DNA of 64,000 nucleotides from Batkoa obscura (lineage: Eukaryota; Entomophthoromycota; Entomophthoromycetes; Entomophthorales; Batkoaceae): the NCBI GenBank assembly GCA_030770535.1, contig JASVEC010000005.1:1302001-1366000 (forward strand), given 5' to 3'. Of the stretch, positions 22,211 to 33,006 are shown one piece after another; within the stretch, counting starts at the first letter, position 1; each line of letters opens with the position of its first letter. Under the pieces are notes generated by a model. That model ran no database searches. It worked only from the letters and a program-made list of their open reading frames with translations, and was not told the origin of the DNA. A program made the position numbers and the translations under genes.

Positions 22211-23617
22211 ATGAGTCAAGTTAAAACAGTGCCATGCAAATATAAGACAGGGCGCACTTTAGGGCAAGGAACATACGCGGTCGTTAAAGGTAAATAATAA
22301 TAATGCAGAAAGTTAGTTTTATTAATATAAGTTTATTACAGAGGCCATTCATGTAATATTAACAACCTACATAAAAAAGCAAAAATAACAAGTTTTAATT
22401 ATAACAGATAGAAACTGGAAAATACTATGCAGCTAAAGTGATGAATAAGAGGTTGATGGCCGGAAGGGAAAATATGATACGTAATGAAATTAGTATCCTC
22501 AAAAAAGTATCTCAAGGGAATAGAAATATTTTGACTTTGGTCGATTATTTTGAAACAGCTAATAATCGTAAGATATTGCTTTAAAGTTCTAGCTATTTAA
22601 GCTAAATGCCTTTTATAGTCTATCTTATTACTGAATTAGCTACCGGTGGTGAATTATTTGATAGAATCTGTGATAAAGGCTCTTTCTTTGAGACGGATGC
22701 AGCTAAAATCATTTATACAATTGTTGAGGCTGTAGGATATCTCCACCAAAACGATATTGTACATAGAGGTAAATAAATATATTATATAAAGAGAATATTA
22801 ATAACAAAACCCCCTAAATAGATTTGAAAGTAAAATTTAACCAAAGAATTTAAGTTTTCAGTATTTAATTTTAATTTTAGCCTGAGAATTTATTGTTTAA
22901 AACTGATGATGAAGAAAGTGAGTTGGTAATTGGTGACTTTGGTTTATCTCGTATCATTAATCAAGAGGAGTTTACTGCACTTACTACTACTTGCGGAACT
23001 CCTGGCTATATGGTAATAATAAATAAAGATAAGGGCGATAGAACAGATACTAATAATTTTGTAGGCACCTGAGATATTTTTAAAAAGTGGTCATGGGAAA
23101 CCAGTGTAATTAATACATCAGATAGTAATATAAAATTTAGTAACAGTTAAATAGAGATATGTGGGCCATTGGAGTCATCGCTTACTTTTTACTATGTGGT
23201 TATCCACCATTCGATCAATCGGACGAAACAGTTGAAGTACAAGATATACTTAACGGTAACTTTAGCTTTGAGCCTGAGAGGTATTGGGAGGATGTTAGTG
23301 AAACAGCAAGGGATTTTATAAGAAAGTTATTAGTAGTCCAACCAGAAGGTAGATTAACAGCAGAACAAGCACTTTTACATCCTTGGTTACAATACGTTAT
23401 TAAAGAGAAAGATATACCTATCTTGACCGAAGACAGCAAGGAGGGCAATAACCTGTTACCTACAGTTAAAGAGAACTTTAATGCCAGAAAAGCATTCAAG
23501 AGAGCTGTTGGTTTGGTTAAAGCCGTTAATCGTTTTAAAAAGTTGTCACAAGCACCGGTTGATGAAGACCTCTCTAAGGAAGGACAGCAGGTTTTAGCAA
23601 GAGATGATTCTAATTAA
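22211..23617 (+). CDS. Ca2+/calmodulin-dependent protein kinase (CaMKI type), paralogue 1
   Basis: Eight exons: 22211-22289, 22342-22352 (11 nt), 22408-22567, 22619-22768, 22822-22829 (8 nt), 22881-23012, 23065-23105 and 23155-23617. Protein: [20 protein letters not shown] (glycine loop), YYAAKVMNK (catalytic Lys), [33 protein letters not shown] (DFG), [14 protein letters not shown] (activation loop with phosphorylatable Thr) and [19 protein letters not shown]. The C-terminal [20 protein letters not shown] resembles the autoinhibitory and calmodulin-binding helix. Known role: calcium signalling kinase. The 8-nt exon encodes the D-L-K of the catalytic HRDLK. Its paralogue at 43.1-44.8 kb has the same exon plan. 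Confidence 0.95.
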
Positions 23618-23758
23618 AAATATGTTAGTTATAATTTTATTTTTATTTTTTTGTAAGTCTTTAGTAGTAATAAGTCAGGCTTAAATTATTTTGAATTATA
23701 ATAATATTGACTTGAAAAAGAAATAATTTGCTTTTCAGTTTTAATATTTTTATAAAAA

Positions 23759-24692
23759 ATGTCAGTAAATTTACAAATAAGCAGTGGCACCATCTACGTC
23801 GAAAAAAGATTTGATAAAGGCATAACATTAAGTAGTTTTAAAGTAAATACAAATGATAATAATAGGCAATAAATAAATAATAACCATATTAAAATGTAGA
23901 AAAGACTGGAGCCCATCACTGGCATTTCAGTCTCAAACCAAATATTAAACTTATATAATGGGGAACAATTAGTCCAAGTAATGACTCCATTCAATGGCGA
24001 AACAGAAGACTCAATAATGTTGGGTGCTTTTTATGTTGACGATGGGTATCGTGTGCAAGTAAATGAATTATAAAATGATAATAGGATATAGTTTCTTAAC
24101 AAATAAACAGGTAATTGATAGCTCTGGGAGTCAAAGACAGCAGCAATACACGGACGTTAACTTGGTTAAAAAGTTTGAGTTGAGTAATGAGGAATATGAG
24201 AAGAGACAAGGTAATTAGAAGTGTAGATTAAATTCCAAATTAAATAATGATTATAAATCTATTTAGATACTGTCCTAGCCTTTAAAAAGCGCAATCAGTT
24301 AGGTAAATTTTCCGAAAAAGAACAGGAAATAAAAGAAGAAGAGACAGAGCCTAAAGATATGAGCGTAAATCAGAGATGTGAGATTAAAAATGAAGAGGAT
24401 AGTATGCCAAAAAGAGGGACTATTAAATTTATTGGAAAAACCCAATTTAAGCCAGGTTACTGGGTTGGAGTTGAATTGGACGAACCTTATGGTAAAAACA
24501 ACGGGAGGTAAGATATTCATATTGATGATAGTATTGTTTTCATTTTCATTTTTTGTTAGTGTAAATGGGGTTCCTTATTTTGAGTGTAGAGAAAAATATG
24601 GTCTATTTGTTAAGCCATATAAAGTTAAAGTTGGGGATTATCCTCCCTTCAACATTGAGGATGATTTATTTGATGAACTTGATGAGTTATAG
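23759..24692 (+). CDS. ALF1: Tubulin-folding cofactor B (Alf1/TBCB)
   Basis: Five exons: 23759-23842, 23900-24058, 24111-24210, 24267-24507 and 24560-24692. The N-terminal ubiquitin-like domain ([20 protein letters not shown].., [26 protein letters not shown]) is followed by a charged helix and a C-terminal CAP-Gly domain: [40 protein letters not shown], then [18 protein letters not shown]. The extreme C-terminus is acidic ([10 protein letters not shown]), in place of the usual DEL/EEL-type end. Known role: binds alpha-tubulin after CCT and hands it to cofactor E. The last intron falls inside the CAP-Gly glycine loop. Confidence 0.92.
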
Positions 24693-24813
24693 TTCAATTT
24701 TGTTAGATTAATAAAATAATACAGCTCGTTTTTAAGTAAATTTACTAGTCTACTTTTCATTTATAAAAATCGAAATTTTATTTTGTTTTCCTTTTTTTTC
24801 AAAAGTATAGAAT

Positions 24814-26040
24814 ATGTTGCTTCGACTTTTTAGACAAGTAATATAGAATCAATTAGCAATAATAAATAAATAACAACAACAATAGAACAAACAATTCATC
24901 GCTAGTGTAGAAAAAACAACATTAAGGTATGCAGGGCATAGTAAGTGGGCAAATATTAGGCATACAAAAGGTGCTTTAGATAAAAAACGAGGAGCCGAAT
25001 TTGCTAAAATCGGATTAGAATTAATAGCTGCAATAAAATGTAGGCATTAATAAATTAAACTTGAAAACAAGTTGAACTAATAAATCGTGTTTAGCTGGAG
25101 GCGTGGATCCCCAGTTCAATTTAAGGCTGGCAGCTGCATTAGCGTTAGCTAAAAGTAAAGATTTTCCAAAAAAGAATATGGAAAACGCTTTTAAAAAGGT
25201 AAAGACTCATTTGCATATAATAGTTCGATTACTAAAATTAAATAATAACCAATAGGCAACAGGAAAGACTGAAGATGCAATGAACGAAGTATGTTTTTTT
25301 GGTATGGGACCATATTCGTTAGCTGTTGTTGTGTAAGTTCAGTTTCTATTACTCTGCCAGTATTTTAATCAACTCCAAATACTCAGTGAGGCTATTACAG
25401 CTTCTAGGAACCGTACCATTAAAGAAATACGTTCTATACTTACTAGGGCTGGGTAGCTAAATTTTTTACTATTGTTAGAGTTAAACTAATAAAATAGGGG
25501 TTCGATTACAGATGTTGCTTGGATGTTTGAAAAAAAAGGTATATTGTGGTGTACATTATTATGAATAATAGAATTAGTATAAGACATAAATAATACAATA
25601 CATAATATATGTGGTGCAGTATATAATATGATTTTTTCTAGGAAAAATAATCATATCAAGTAAAAGCCAATCAAGCATGGATCTTAATACTTTAATGGAA
25701 GAAATGCTTGAGTATGACATTGAAGATATTGAAGAAAGTGAAGAAGCTAATGATTATGAAGTAAGTAAAGTCAATTTAGAAATAATAACGAACTTAAATA
25801 AATTATTTATAGATCATTTGTTCTTTTGAGCAACTTGGGAATTTAAGTAATACCATTAATAAGTTGGATAAATATACTATCAAATCCATCAATCCTTATT
25901 ATCACCCTACTGTTGAATGGCATCCTCCTCAAACAGAAAATGAAGATGACGTTGTGATTGATGAAATTAATCAATTTTTAAATCAAATTAATGAACTAGA
26001 TGAAGTTATACGTGTTCATACTAATTTACCAAACAAATAA
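24814..26040 (+). CDS. YebC/TACO1-family translational regulator, probably mitochondrial
   Basis: First exon 24814-24837 (MLLRLFRQ), then an exon from about 24891 with [20 protein letters not shown] continuing to [20 protein letters not shown]. Further short exons give [87 protein letters not shown] and a C-terminal half ending [17 protein letters not shown] is the hallmark of the family. The basic N-terminus is consistent with a mitochondrial presequence. Known role: bacterial YebC helps translation of difficult proline motifs and TACO1 supports mitochondrial translation. At least six short introns. The exon with [11 protein letters not shown] is bordered by very short introns. Confidence 0.9.
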
Positions 26041-26141
26041 AATAATAAAATAATATTAAAATATAGACATGATATAATATGACAAAAATGTAACCTAAAT
26101 ATAACAATGTATTCTTAATACAAATAAATAACAGATTATTA

Positions 26142-27116
26142 TTAAATAGGGTAAGAGGTTAAATAATGGTTGAACATAAACGAATTTTCCATCTTTTCAA
26201 TCCAAATAATGACCAGTTTTAGAGCTGACAATAAAGGTTCATTAATTACACTTCTCTCTTTAGCAATTGAGTTCATAACCAAAGGTATCGCTAAAATACT
26301 CTTACTCAGCTTTAAAGTTAATTTCAAACGTCCAAATATATTGAAATAAGATAGCGAACATAATTCATTTTGTATAATGTATAACCGGAATATCTCTTCT
26401 TTTACTACTTCCATGTATTTGTTGCTTACTAACTCAAGTTAGATTATTAGTTATATATATTGTGAGTGTCACTGTTACCTAATACTATATCCCTTAGCTC
26501 CATTAGTAATTTATTTGCTGACTCTCTATCTATATTTAATTCTGGGTTTCTTTGTTGGATAAAATCTAATAATATTATTACACATACTAATAACACAATA
26601 AACCTGAATTTTTACCTAAAATAGATAATAAATTTTCAAAGTTACCGTCAACAAAGTCCTTGTAAATCTAAACAAAAATTTACTAAATAAATAAAATACA
26701 TTTATTCAAACTACCTGTGTTAAAGCTTGTATAAACGACAACTGAGAGTCAAAGCAAAATGTCTTCTCACCGTTAAAATCATAATTCAACTTACTTGTTG
26801 GGTTGCTTAATGTTTCATATGCCGACGATAGTTCTATTCAGCTTTACTTAGTTAAATGATAATTCTAGTTTATATGTATTTACTTTGGAACGCTTGTGTT
26901 GCTTTTGGATGCGTAGGTGACTTGTCTGGATGACAATAACGAGATTTCTAAGCAAACTTGTCAGGTTTTGATAAATTTGAAACTGATGTTTTGAATTACT
27001 AGTATGTATGCTCTTCTTATCTCTTGGGGACTGGCATTTTTTGTTACTTGTAAAACATCGTAGTAATTTTGTTTATTTAATATATCTTCTATTTCTTGAT
27101 TTTTGTCTATTGTCAT
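26142..27116 (-). CDS. J-domain (DnaJ-like) cochaperone
   Basis: Spliced minus-strand gene with start ATG 27114-27116 (MTIDKNQEIEDILNKQNYYD). The J domain reads YDVLQVTKNASPQEIRRAY, then across an intron ILKSRYCHPDKSPTHPKATQ and LSSAYETLSNPTSKLNYDF, so the HPD motif is intact. Downstream, FIQALTQIYKDFVDGNFENL, then FIQQRNPELNIDRESANKLL, then MEVVKEEIFRLYIIQNELCS and YFNIFGRLKLTLKLSKSILA. The last block looks like a conserved hydrophobic C-terminal domain of a fungal J-protein group whose specific function I do not know. No Gly/Phe or zinc-finger region, so a class C type. The long antisense ORF at 27008-27283 is a shadow of exon 1. Confidence 0.82.
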
Positions 27117-27728
27117 TTTTGATATTTTTAAGGATCTCTTTCTTTTTTATTATTGATTGTATGTTGGCTGTATGTGATGTTGGAAAACAATTTGATTTTT
27201 TAAGAAAAAGAGCTATTCTTTGTTTTTTACGTGGAATTTTTTTGTATCCGTTAGGCTTATCATTAAAATTATATTTGTTTTAGTTTGAAAAAGGACAAAT
27301 ATAGATAGAACAGCTTATATTATGATGTTATTTTTTGACAAAACCTGTTTGAAAAAAATTAAATCTTAAACACAATGCACTTGATATATTATATCTAGTT
27401 ATTTATGAAAACCATCCTTATTTTTGTGAATTTAGCTCTGTTTCTGTCCGTTGCTTTATTTAATGTTACTAGTAACATTAACTTTATATTACAACCAATA
27501 GTTAACTTTATATATATTATACTACTATTGTTTTGCTATTATTATAATTATTACTTGTAGCTACTTATTATTATCATTCCATCACTGTACATTATAACTA
27601 AGTGAGAGAAATTATTTCGAAATAAGCAGCAAAAGCCTAGCCATAGGTCAACCAATAAAATAAACTTTATACTTTATTAACTTAGCTTAGATTCCAATTA
27701 GATTTCTTATTTCATTTGAATCAAAAAA
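27117..27728. other. Divergent promoter spacer
   Basis: Between the J-protein and PAM18, two J-protein genes head to head. Rich in TATTA/TAATA tracts; no gene seen. Confidence 0.55.
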
Positions 27729-28139
27729 ATGAGTGTAATGGCAATACATAATATCATATAACAACTACTAAACTTCAACTAGTCTCCATTTATGATAGGA
27801 TTTGGTGTATTAGGAGGTGCTTTTTTAGCTGGATATGCAGTAAGACGTGGCCGTGGTTTAAATAATGGCGGTAAGTTTTTAAGGGGTGGATTTGATGCTA
27901 AGATGAATAAAACAGAGGCTGCTCAAATTTTAGGCTTAAAGTAAGTTTCATTTAATTTACTCAATCAGATAATAATTAACTTTTTCAATGATAGAGAGAC
28001 TGGATTGACTAAAGATAAAATTAAAGTTGCACACCGTAGAATTATGTTGGCTAACCATCCAGATCGTGGAGGTTCCCCTTACTTGGCTACTAAAATTAAT
28101 GAAGCAAAAGAATTTTTAGAGGGCAAGACCAAGAAATAG
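27729..28139 (+). CDS. PAM18: Mitochondrial import motor subunit Tim14/Pam18
   Basis: Exon 1 is only ATGAGT (27729-27734), followed by GTAATG..CTAG. Exon 2 is 27783-27940 and exon 3 runs from about 27999 to the stop at 28137-28139. Product: [20 protein letters not shown] (membrane anchor), [27 protein letters not shown], then [20 protein letters not shown] with [20 protein letters not shown]. The J domain with HPD at the C-terminus is typical of Pam18/DNAJC19. Known role: stimulates mtHsp70 at the TIM23 channel. The acceptor of exon 3 lies in an AGAGAG run. Only the third AG keeps the frame, and it costs one codon compared with the usual LKE. Confidence 0.93.
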
Positions 28140-28214
28140 AGAATAAAATACTTTAATTTTGATTTCAAATAAACAGTAGAAAAAATTGATTTATTTATTA
28201 TTATGAAAGTGAAT

Positions 28215-29068
28215 TCATAATTTAGGCATTGGAATTGTAGTTAAATAGCCTGGATTAAAGTGACTAAGTTGTTTAACAACTTCAGAATATAGCTCAGCTC
28301 TTAAATTCGAGTAATTTGAATCATTCTTGTTATTTTTGGCAATTGCTTTAGCAAACTCAAAACCATAGTCCAATAATGAGCCTTTTGGCTTTATATCATC
28401 GACAAGTCCAGCTTGTTTTGCTTCCTTACCAGTAAAACGATGGCCTTGTAGTATGATCTTTTTTGCTATTACTGGGTCCCTAACCTTCTGTTTTATCAGT
28501 TCTACTAAGCCGGGTGGTATCGCGGCTGGCATATCAACTTCGTTCTTTTTAAAAAGTTAACTAAAGCACTGATAGAAAAATAGTAACATTACCATGCATA
28601 AATAGCCGTGTTCACTTCGCATAAAGATATAATCAAAACATAAAGTGAAAGTCTAAAATTTTTAGTAATTAAATATCAAACTTAACAAATAGCGTATATA
28701 ATTACGAAACCAGCAGCAAAAGAGTGACCCTGAACTACACTTATCGTAGGTACCGGGAAAGTTAACAAATTTGACAATAATTGATAGTACCGCTCTAAGG
28801 AAGTTAATTGAGCATCTTTGCCGCCAATTATTGCCATAACATCCATACCATTTGAAAATATGTTGCCATTATTGGAAATTAATAAAGCACAATTCTTTTT
28901 ATTTTTTATCTGTTGTCTTATATAGTTTAAACACTCTATTAAAATTGAGCAACTATCTATGCTAAATAACTTTTGTTTGGTTATTAAGTTTATGTAGTAA
29001 ACTCGATAATCCAATACTCTTAATTCGAGAAGCTTGGGCTCTCTGTCATCTTGTGGAAATACTAGCAT
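28215..29068 (-). CDS. Enoyl-CoA delta isomerase/hydratase (crotonase fold), ending PKL
   Basis: Three exons on the minus strand: about 28687-29068, 28595-28660 and 28215-28540. Protein: MLVFPQDDREPKLLELRVLD, then LISNNGNIFSNGMDVMAI (oxyanion-hole strand), VVQGHSFAAGFVIIYAI (second oxyanion element), FDYIFMRSEHGYLCMNEVDM, AAIPPGLVELIKQKV, HRFTGKEAKQAGLVDDI, ending PMPKL. The layout and the MNEVDM and PPG motifs match fungal and plant ECI-type isomerases that convert 3-enoyl-CoA to 2-trans-enoyl-CoA in beta-oxidation of unsaturated fatty acids. The terminal PKL is a non-canonical peroxisomal targeting end (inference). It converges on PAM18 with about 75 bp between the stops. Confidence 0.88.
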
Positions 29069-29980
29069 TTTTTATTGAACAGTAGATGTTGTTTCCAAAT
29101 AGAATTGTTTATAATAAATAGAGTACTTATAATTTATCCTAAATGTTTTACAGATTTATTGCGTGTTTGCTTTTTTGATTGGGTTTCGTTTTACTTTCAA
29201 ATGCTTTTAGTATTCAACCATAAACTTTGGTAGAGGTTTTTTATTGCCATACTAAAATGACCATAGAAAAATAATGTTCATGACATTAAGTAAGAATAAA
29301 TCATAGCAATTCGTAATTTACAATAATTTGAGTCTCCCCAACTGCTATTTAGCCAAACCCTTAATTAATAAAGGTATATGATAAACAAACAAAACTAAGT
29401 CCAATCCCTATATTAGAACATTGCTTTTAACTTAATTTTAAATGTAATTTATCTGTGCAATCGCGAAAAAGCAGTCAAACGAGACAATGATAAACCAAAA
29501 AGGTAGTATTATTCGAACGCATAATAGAATATGCGATGGAACTTGTAAGAATTTATGAATGCTAACTGTAGAACAAAGTAAAAACAAACACACAAAAGGA
29601 TGGAAGATTAAAAAAGGCTTAACACTATAAATAAATATATAAGAGATGAGATATGGAGTTTATTGAAATTCAGTAAGTGAGCAGGGGGATTCAACGAGAA
29701 AATTGGCAGAAATACTGCTATAAATTATAGTACCTCGACGAGTATTGTTCTAAAGAAAAAATGGATCGAAAGTGACTGAAAATGTAGATAAATTCAGTAT
29801 AGCGGGAATAGTAAAATAAGTATGCAAGGAAAAGATGAGACAAGCACTTATAACCATTATTTAAATAATATATATGAATATGATAAAGTGTATACACAAG
29901 AGGATAAACAAGCAGCCCTGCCGGAAAAAAATTAAAAAACATCAGTGTTTCTTAAAATATCAATAGGGAAGTCAACATTA
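29069..29980. other. Gene-poor spacer
   Basis: No convincing gene. The stretch 29460-29950 is purine-rich on the plus strand and less T-rich than its surroundings, which may mark an old element or a transcribed relic, but no protein likeness is visible. Confidence 0.4.
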
Positions 29981-29985
29981 AAAAG

Positions 29986-30390
29986 GCCATACTATTGCTA
30001 CAGAATAATCAAGAAACATCTAATAAGGTTGTATTGAGAAGATTCTCTGTTAATTACAATGATATAAATGCTTTTTTTTTGAATCCAAAAGAAAGGTCAA
30101 GCATTGACGTGATAGTAGGATATAGGGTAGTATCAATTTCTTGTGTTTCAATAAAACAGGCTAATTTTGTGATTCGGGAAATTAGTGAGAAAGGCTATAT
30201 GTAAGTTTTAAGCTAAATACAAAAGATACTATATAAATGAGTGGATCTTAAATTAGAATGACCTTTAGTGAGAAAAGCATTACAATTACCAAATATATTC
30301 TAGAGAATATAGATTATAAGCTATATAAGATAAACGGAGGCGCTATATTATCTGAAATAGTACAATATACTGCTTGTCTTATTGAGTAAC
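29986..30390 (+). CDS. Weak two-exon hypothetical reading frame
   Basis: An open frame at 29995-30201 reads NNQETSNKVVLRRFSVNYND and KQANFVIREISEKGYM. It meets a GTAAGT donor, and a further open stretch after TTAG at 30255 reads MTFSEKSITITKYILENIDY to a stop near 30389. The residue mix is more protein-like than surrounding AT noise, but there is no known domain, and the upstream sequence has no clear promoter. It could be a small lineage-specific gene or a relic. Confidence 0.25.
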
Positions 30391-31209
30391 CTTATAACAA
30401 CATAACAAATATTTATTTATTTATGAGTTAGGCATTAAGTACCAGTTAAAAGATAAAAGTGTGTAGCCTTTAAATCAAAATAACTGACTTATAGATATTG
30501 AACTGTAAATAATAATAGAACAAGTGCTACTATTTAGAGTATTCTGAGAAAGATACTTGGTTATATATTATCTGATAATATATGTAACGTATAAGGTTCC
30601 CTCATACTTACTAATGAATTGAATATCATCTTTGCTCGATATCAAGAACAAGCCGATCTTGGGCAATCAAAGGTAATCCAAGAAGCCTAAAGGGCTGAGA
30701 AAGCAACGGGATTATCAAGTGATACTGAATTTCAAGCTAATTTCAATTATTTTATTTTTGAGTATCAAATTCTTTAGAACAGGTTTTTCCGGTAAATAAT
30801 TTCATAAAAACTTGTTTATTCTGATACTTAAATACTTTTCAAAGTATAAAATTCAATCTGGAAGATTTGATTAAATATTTAAGCTTAACAATTAGTGAGT
30901 CAGAAATATGAATTATCTTGTGATATGATAGAAGATACAATTTTGACAATCGCATAAATTTCCCTTTGAATAACAAAGCTATTTTAAATGAACGATTTCA
31001 AAAGATTCTATAATACCTCTTAACTTCTTCAAGTGTACTATAATCTCTCCATGCTACTTTATTATCGTACATAAGTATTAACATTCTTTTAAACAAATAA
31101 ATGAACAACTTTAGACTTTAATCCTTATAAATGAATATTAATACATTAATTATATTTATAAAGTCACAATAACTTATGAAACATTTTGTTTTAAATGAAA
31201 GAGGCAGTA
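30391..31209. other. Spacer with a possible coding relic
   Basis: At 30605-30760 a frame reads LTNELNIIFARYQEQADLGQ followed by SKVIQEA, a stop, then RAEKATGLSSDTEFQANF. This resembles a protein but is broken and unidentified. Otherwise AT-rich noise. Confidence 0.3.
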
Positions 31210-31314
31210 TATGGGGGTGTTTTTTTTTGTTTTATTATTTTTTCTATCTTTTAAGCGCTATTCGAATGAAAAAATTGTTAGTAAGATTCTTAAACACAAA
31301 GATACACCCCCATA
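31210..31314. mobile_element. Short TIR element (104-bp family), copy 6
   Basis: TATGGGGGTGT to ACACCCCCATA, with the AAGCGCTATTCGAATGAAAA core variant. First of a local cluster. Confidence 0.88.
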
Positions 31315-31424
31315 TTTTACAAATTTCTTATTGTGCCTTCTTTAATCCTGTTCAGTTGATAAAGTATTATATTGATTTTCAAAAAGATAACTTTGACACA
31401 ACATAATTTCTATGAAAAATAGTA

Positions 31425-31529
31425 TATGAGGTTGTCATTTTTTTTTTTGCTTCATTTATTTGTCCATTTTTAAGCGCTTGTAAGAGGAATTTTTTTAGGA
31501 GCTCTTAAACAAAAAGGTATGCTCGCATC
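31425..31529. mobile_element. Short TIR element (104-bp family), copy 7, degraded
   Basis: TATGAGGTTGT at the left end, TTAAGCGCTTGTAAGAGGAA in the middle and AAACAAAAAGGTATGCTCGCA at the right. The most diverged full-length copy. Confidence 0.7.
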
Positions 31530-31663
31530 ATCTTCCCATACTCTATATTTTAAAAAATAAAGCCACTTTGTGGGGATAGCCTACGCTTCTAATATTAAAA
31601 ATAGGCTGCTTACTATATAGTTATCTTTTTGAACAATATATCATCTGAATTATAAAATCATGA

Positions 31664-31768
31664 TATGTGTATGTTTTTTTCGGTTTCATCACTTTTTCCA
31701 TTTATTAAGCGTTATTTGAGTGGAAAGATTGTTAGTAAAATTCTTAAACAAAAAAATACTTCCCCATA
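31664..31768. mobile_element. Short TIR element (104-bp family), copy 8
   Basis: The left end is TATGTGTATGTT (altered terminal repeat) and the right end ACTTCCCCATA. The core TTATTTGAGTGGAAAGATTG is intact. Confidence 0.82.
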
Positions 31769-31996
31769 TACTTTTAATTCAAATCCTTCACCAATTATTT
31801 TATTGTAGAGGCATTTCATAAATAACTTCAGACTCTTTAGTTGAAATTAGTGGTAAGGATATAGAATTGCAGTATCAAAATATATTCACTTAAAAATAAT
31901 TCTTGTTTTTAGATATTAGAAATACATGTTATTGTATCTGAGAACATTTATATTCTTTTTTAATCAAAAAAGCTAAGATTATTTATAAAATAACTA

Positions 31997-32102
31997 TATG
32001 GGGATATATTTTTTTGTTTAAGAATTTTACTAATAACCTTTCCACTCAAATAGCGCTTAAAAAAATGGAAAAAATAATGAAACCAAAAAAAACACCTCCA
32101 TA
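31997..32102. mobile_element. Short TIR element (104-bp family), copy 9
   Basis: TATGGGGATAT to ACACCTCCATA, inverted core AAATAGCGCTT. Opposite orientation to copies 6-8. Confidence 0.88.
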
Positions 32103-32406
32103 TTTCTTTTATAAACCCATTACTAAATGAAATGGATTATTTCTAATGTGTTAAACCTTTATGGAGTTTATAATGAATTTAGCCTGAAAAACGTGAATTG
32201 CTTTATACAGTGCCAGTGGGAAATACTGAACAGTTTTCATGTAAAGGTACTGTTTACTATTTTAACTATTGAAGCCTTAAACATAAAAACAGATGAAAAA
32301 TTATAAACTCTATGATTAAATGTATAATGACTTATAAATAGTAATTAATTTTATTTTTAATAATTAAAGAGAAGGAAAAATAATTTAAATGAATACAACA
32401 CGACCA

Positions 32407-32985
32407 TTATACTCTAACCCACTGCCTAGTACCATCCTCCAATACTTTCTTTTGAATACGCCTTCTACGTGCGTTAATAAACCAATGACTTAACTGAGAA
32501 GCAGATACACCAGTTGCAGCAGCAATCTGGTCTTTTTCTTTTTCAGTTGGGAACGGATCATGAAGATGAGTGTATAACCAATTTTCTAAATAATCGATCG
32601 TTGATTTAGGGAAATTGGGCCTTTTTTTGATTATTGAGCTGTTATTATTTGATTGCCTAGCTGATCCTTTATATGGACGATAATTTGGTTTCTTCTTTTG
32701 CACATCGCTCATTTTAGGCGATGACAATATATTTATATTGTTCACTTGATGGCCATCCCCCGAATAATCATAAGATGATAATCCTTCTGAAGTTGAATGT
32801 AGGGAAGCGCTGGTTGGGGGATGAAACGTAGAAGCATTGTTATTATCACTTAAGCAAAGAGATTTTGTATCATAACTAGGTGAGGAAGTGTGATCAAATG
32901 AGGAAGTGTGATTATAGCTAGTTGATTCATATAATTTAGAATCCCAATTCCTGAATAGATTATTGTATGAATTATAAGTAGACAT
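32407..32985 (-). CDS. TALE-class homeodomain transcription factor
   Basis: Intronless, 192 residues from MSTYNSYNNLFRNWD (an ATG 21 bp further upstream would add MTIIIVK). The Ser/Asn-rich N-terminus is followed by a basic stretch NYRPYKGSARQSNNN and the homeodomain: KKRPNFPKSTIDYLENWLY, THLHDPFPTEKEKDQIAAAT, GVSASQLSHWFINARRRRIQ. The extra three residues between helices 1 and 2 (HDPFP region) and WFINARRR in helix 3 define the TALE class. Known role: DNA-binding regulator; in fungi TALE factors act in mating-type and developmental control. The homeodomain lies at the extreme C-terminus, leaving only about 14 residues after it. Isolated gene in a repeat-rich area. Confidence 0.93.
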   Translation of the reverse strand: MSTYNSYNNLFRNWDSKLYESTSYNHTSSFDHTSSPSYDTKSLCLSDNNNASTFHPPTSASLHSTSEGLSSYDYSGDGHQVNNINILSSPKMSDVQKKKPNYRPYKGSARQSNNNSSIIKKRPNFPKSTIDYLENWLYTHLHDPFPTEKEKDQIAAATGVSASQLSHWFINARRRRIQKKVLEDGTRQWVRV

Positions 32986-33006
32986 CTTTACAATTATAAT
33001 AGTCAA

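Noticed and set aside
27008-27283. Plus-strand hydrophobic frame
   Set aside because: Antisense to the first exon and upstream region of the J-protein; lacks any likeness.
29718-29942. Minus-strand Phe/Tyr-rich frame
   Set aside because: Complement of a purine-rich stretch; no domain, no promoter, no splice logic.
31176-31406. 76-residue frame across a repeat
   Set aside because: Formed by reading through element copy 6; not conserved as coding.
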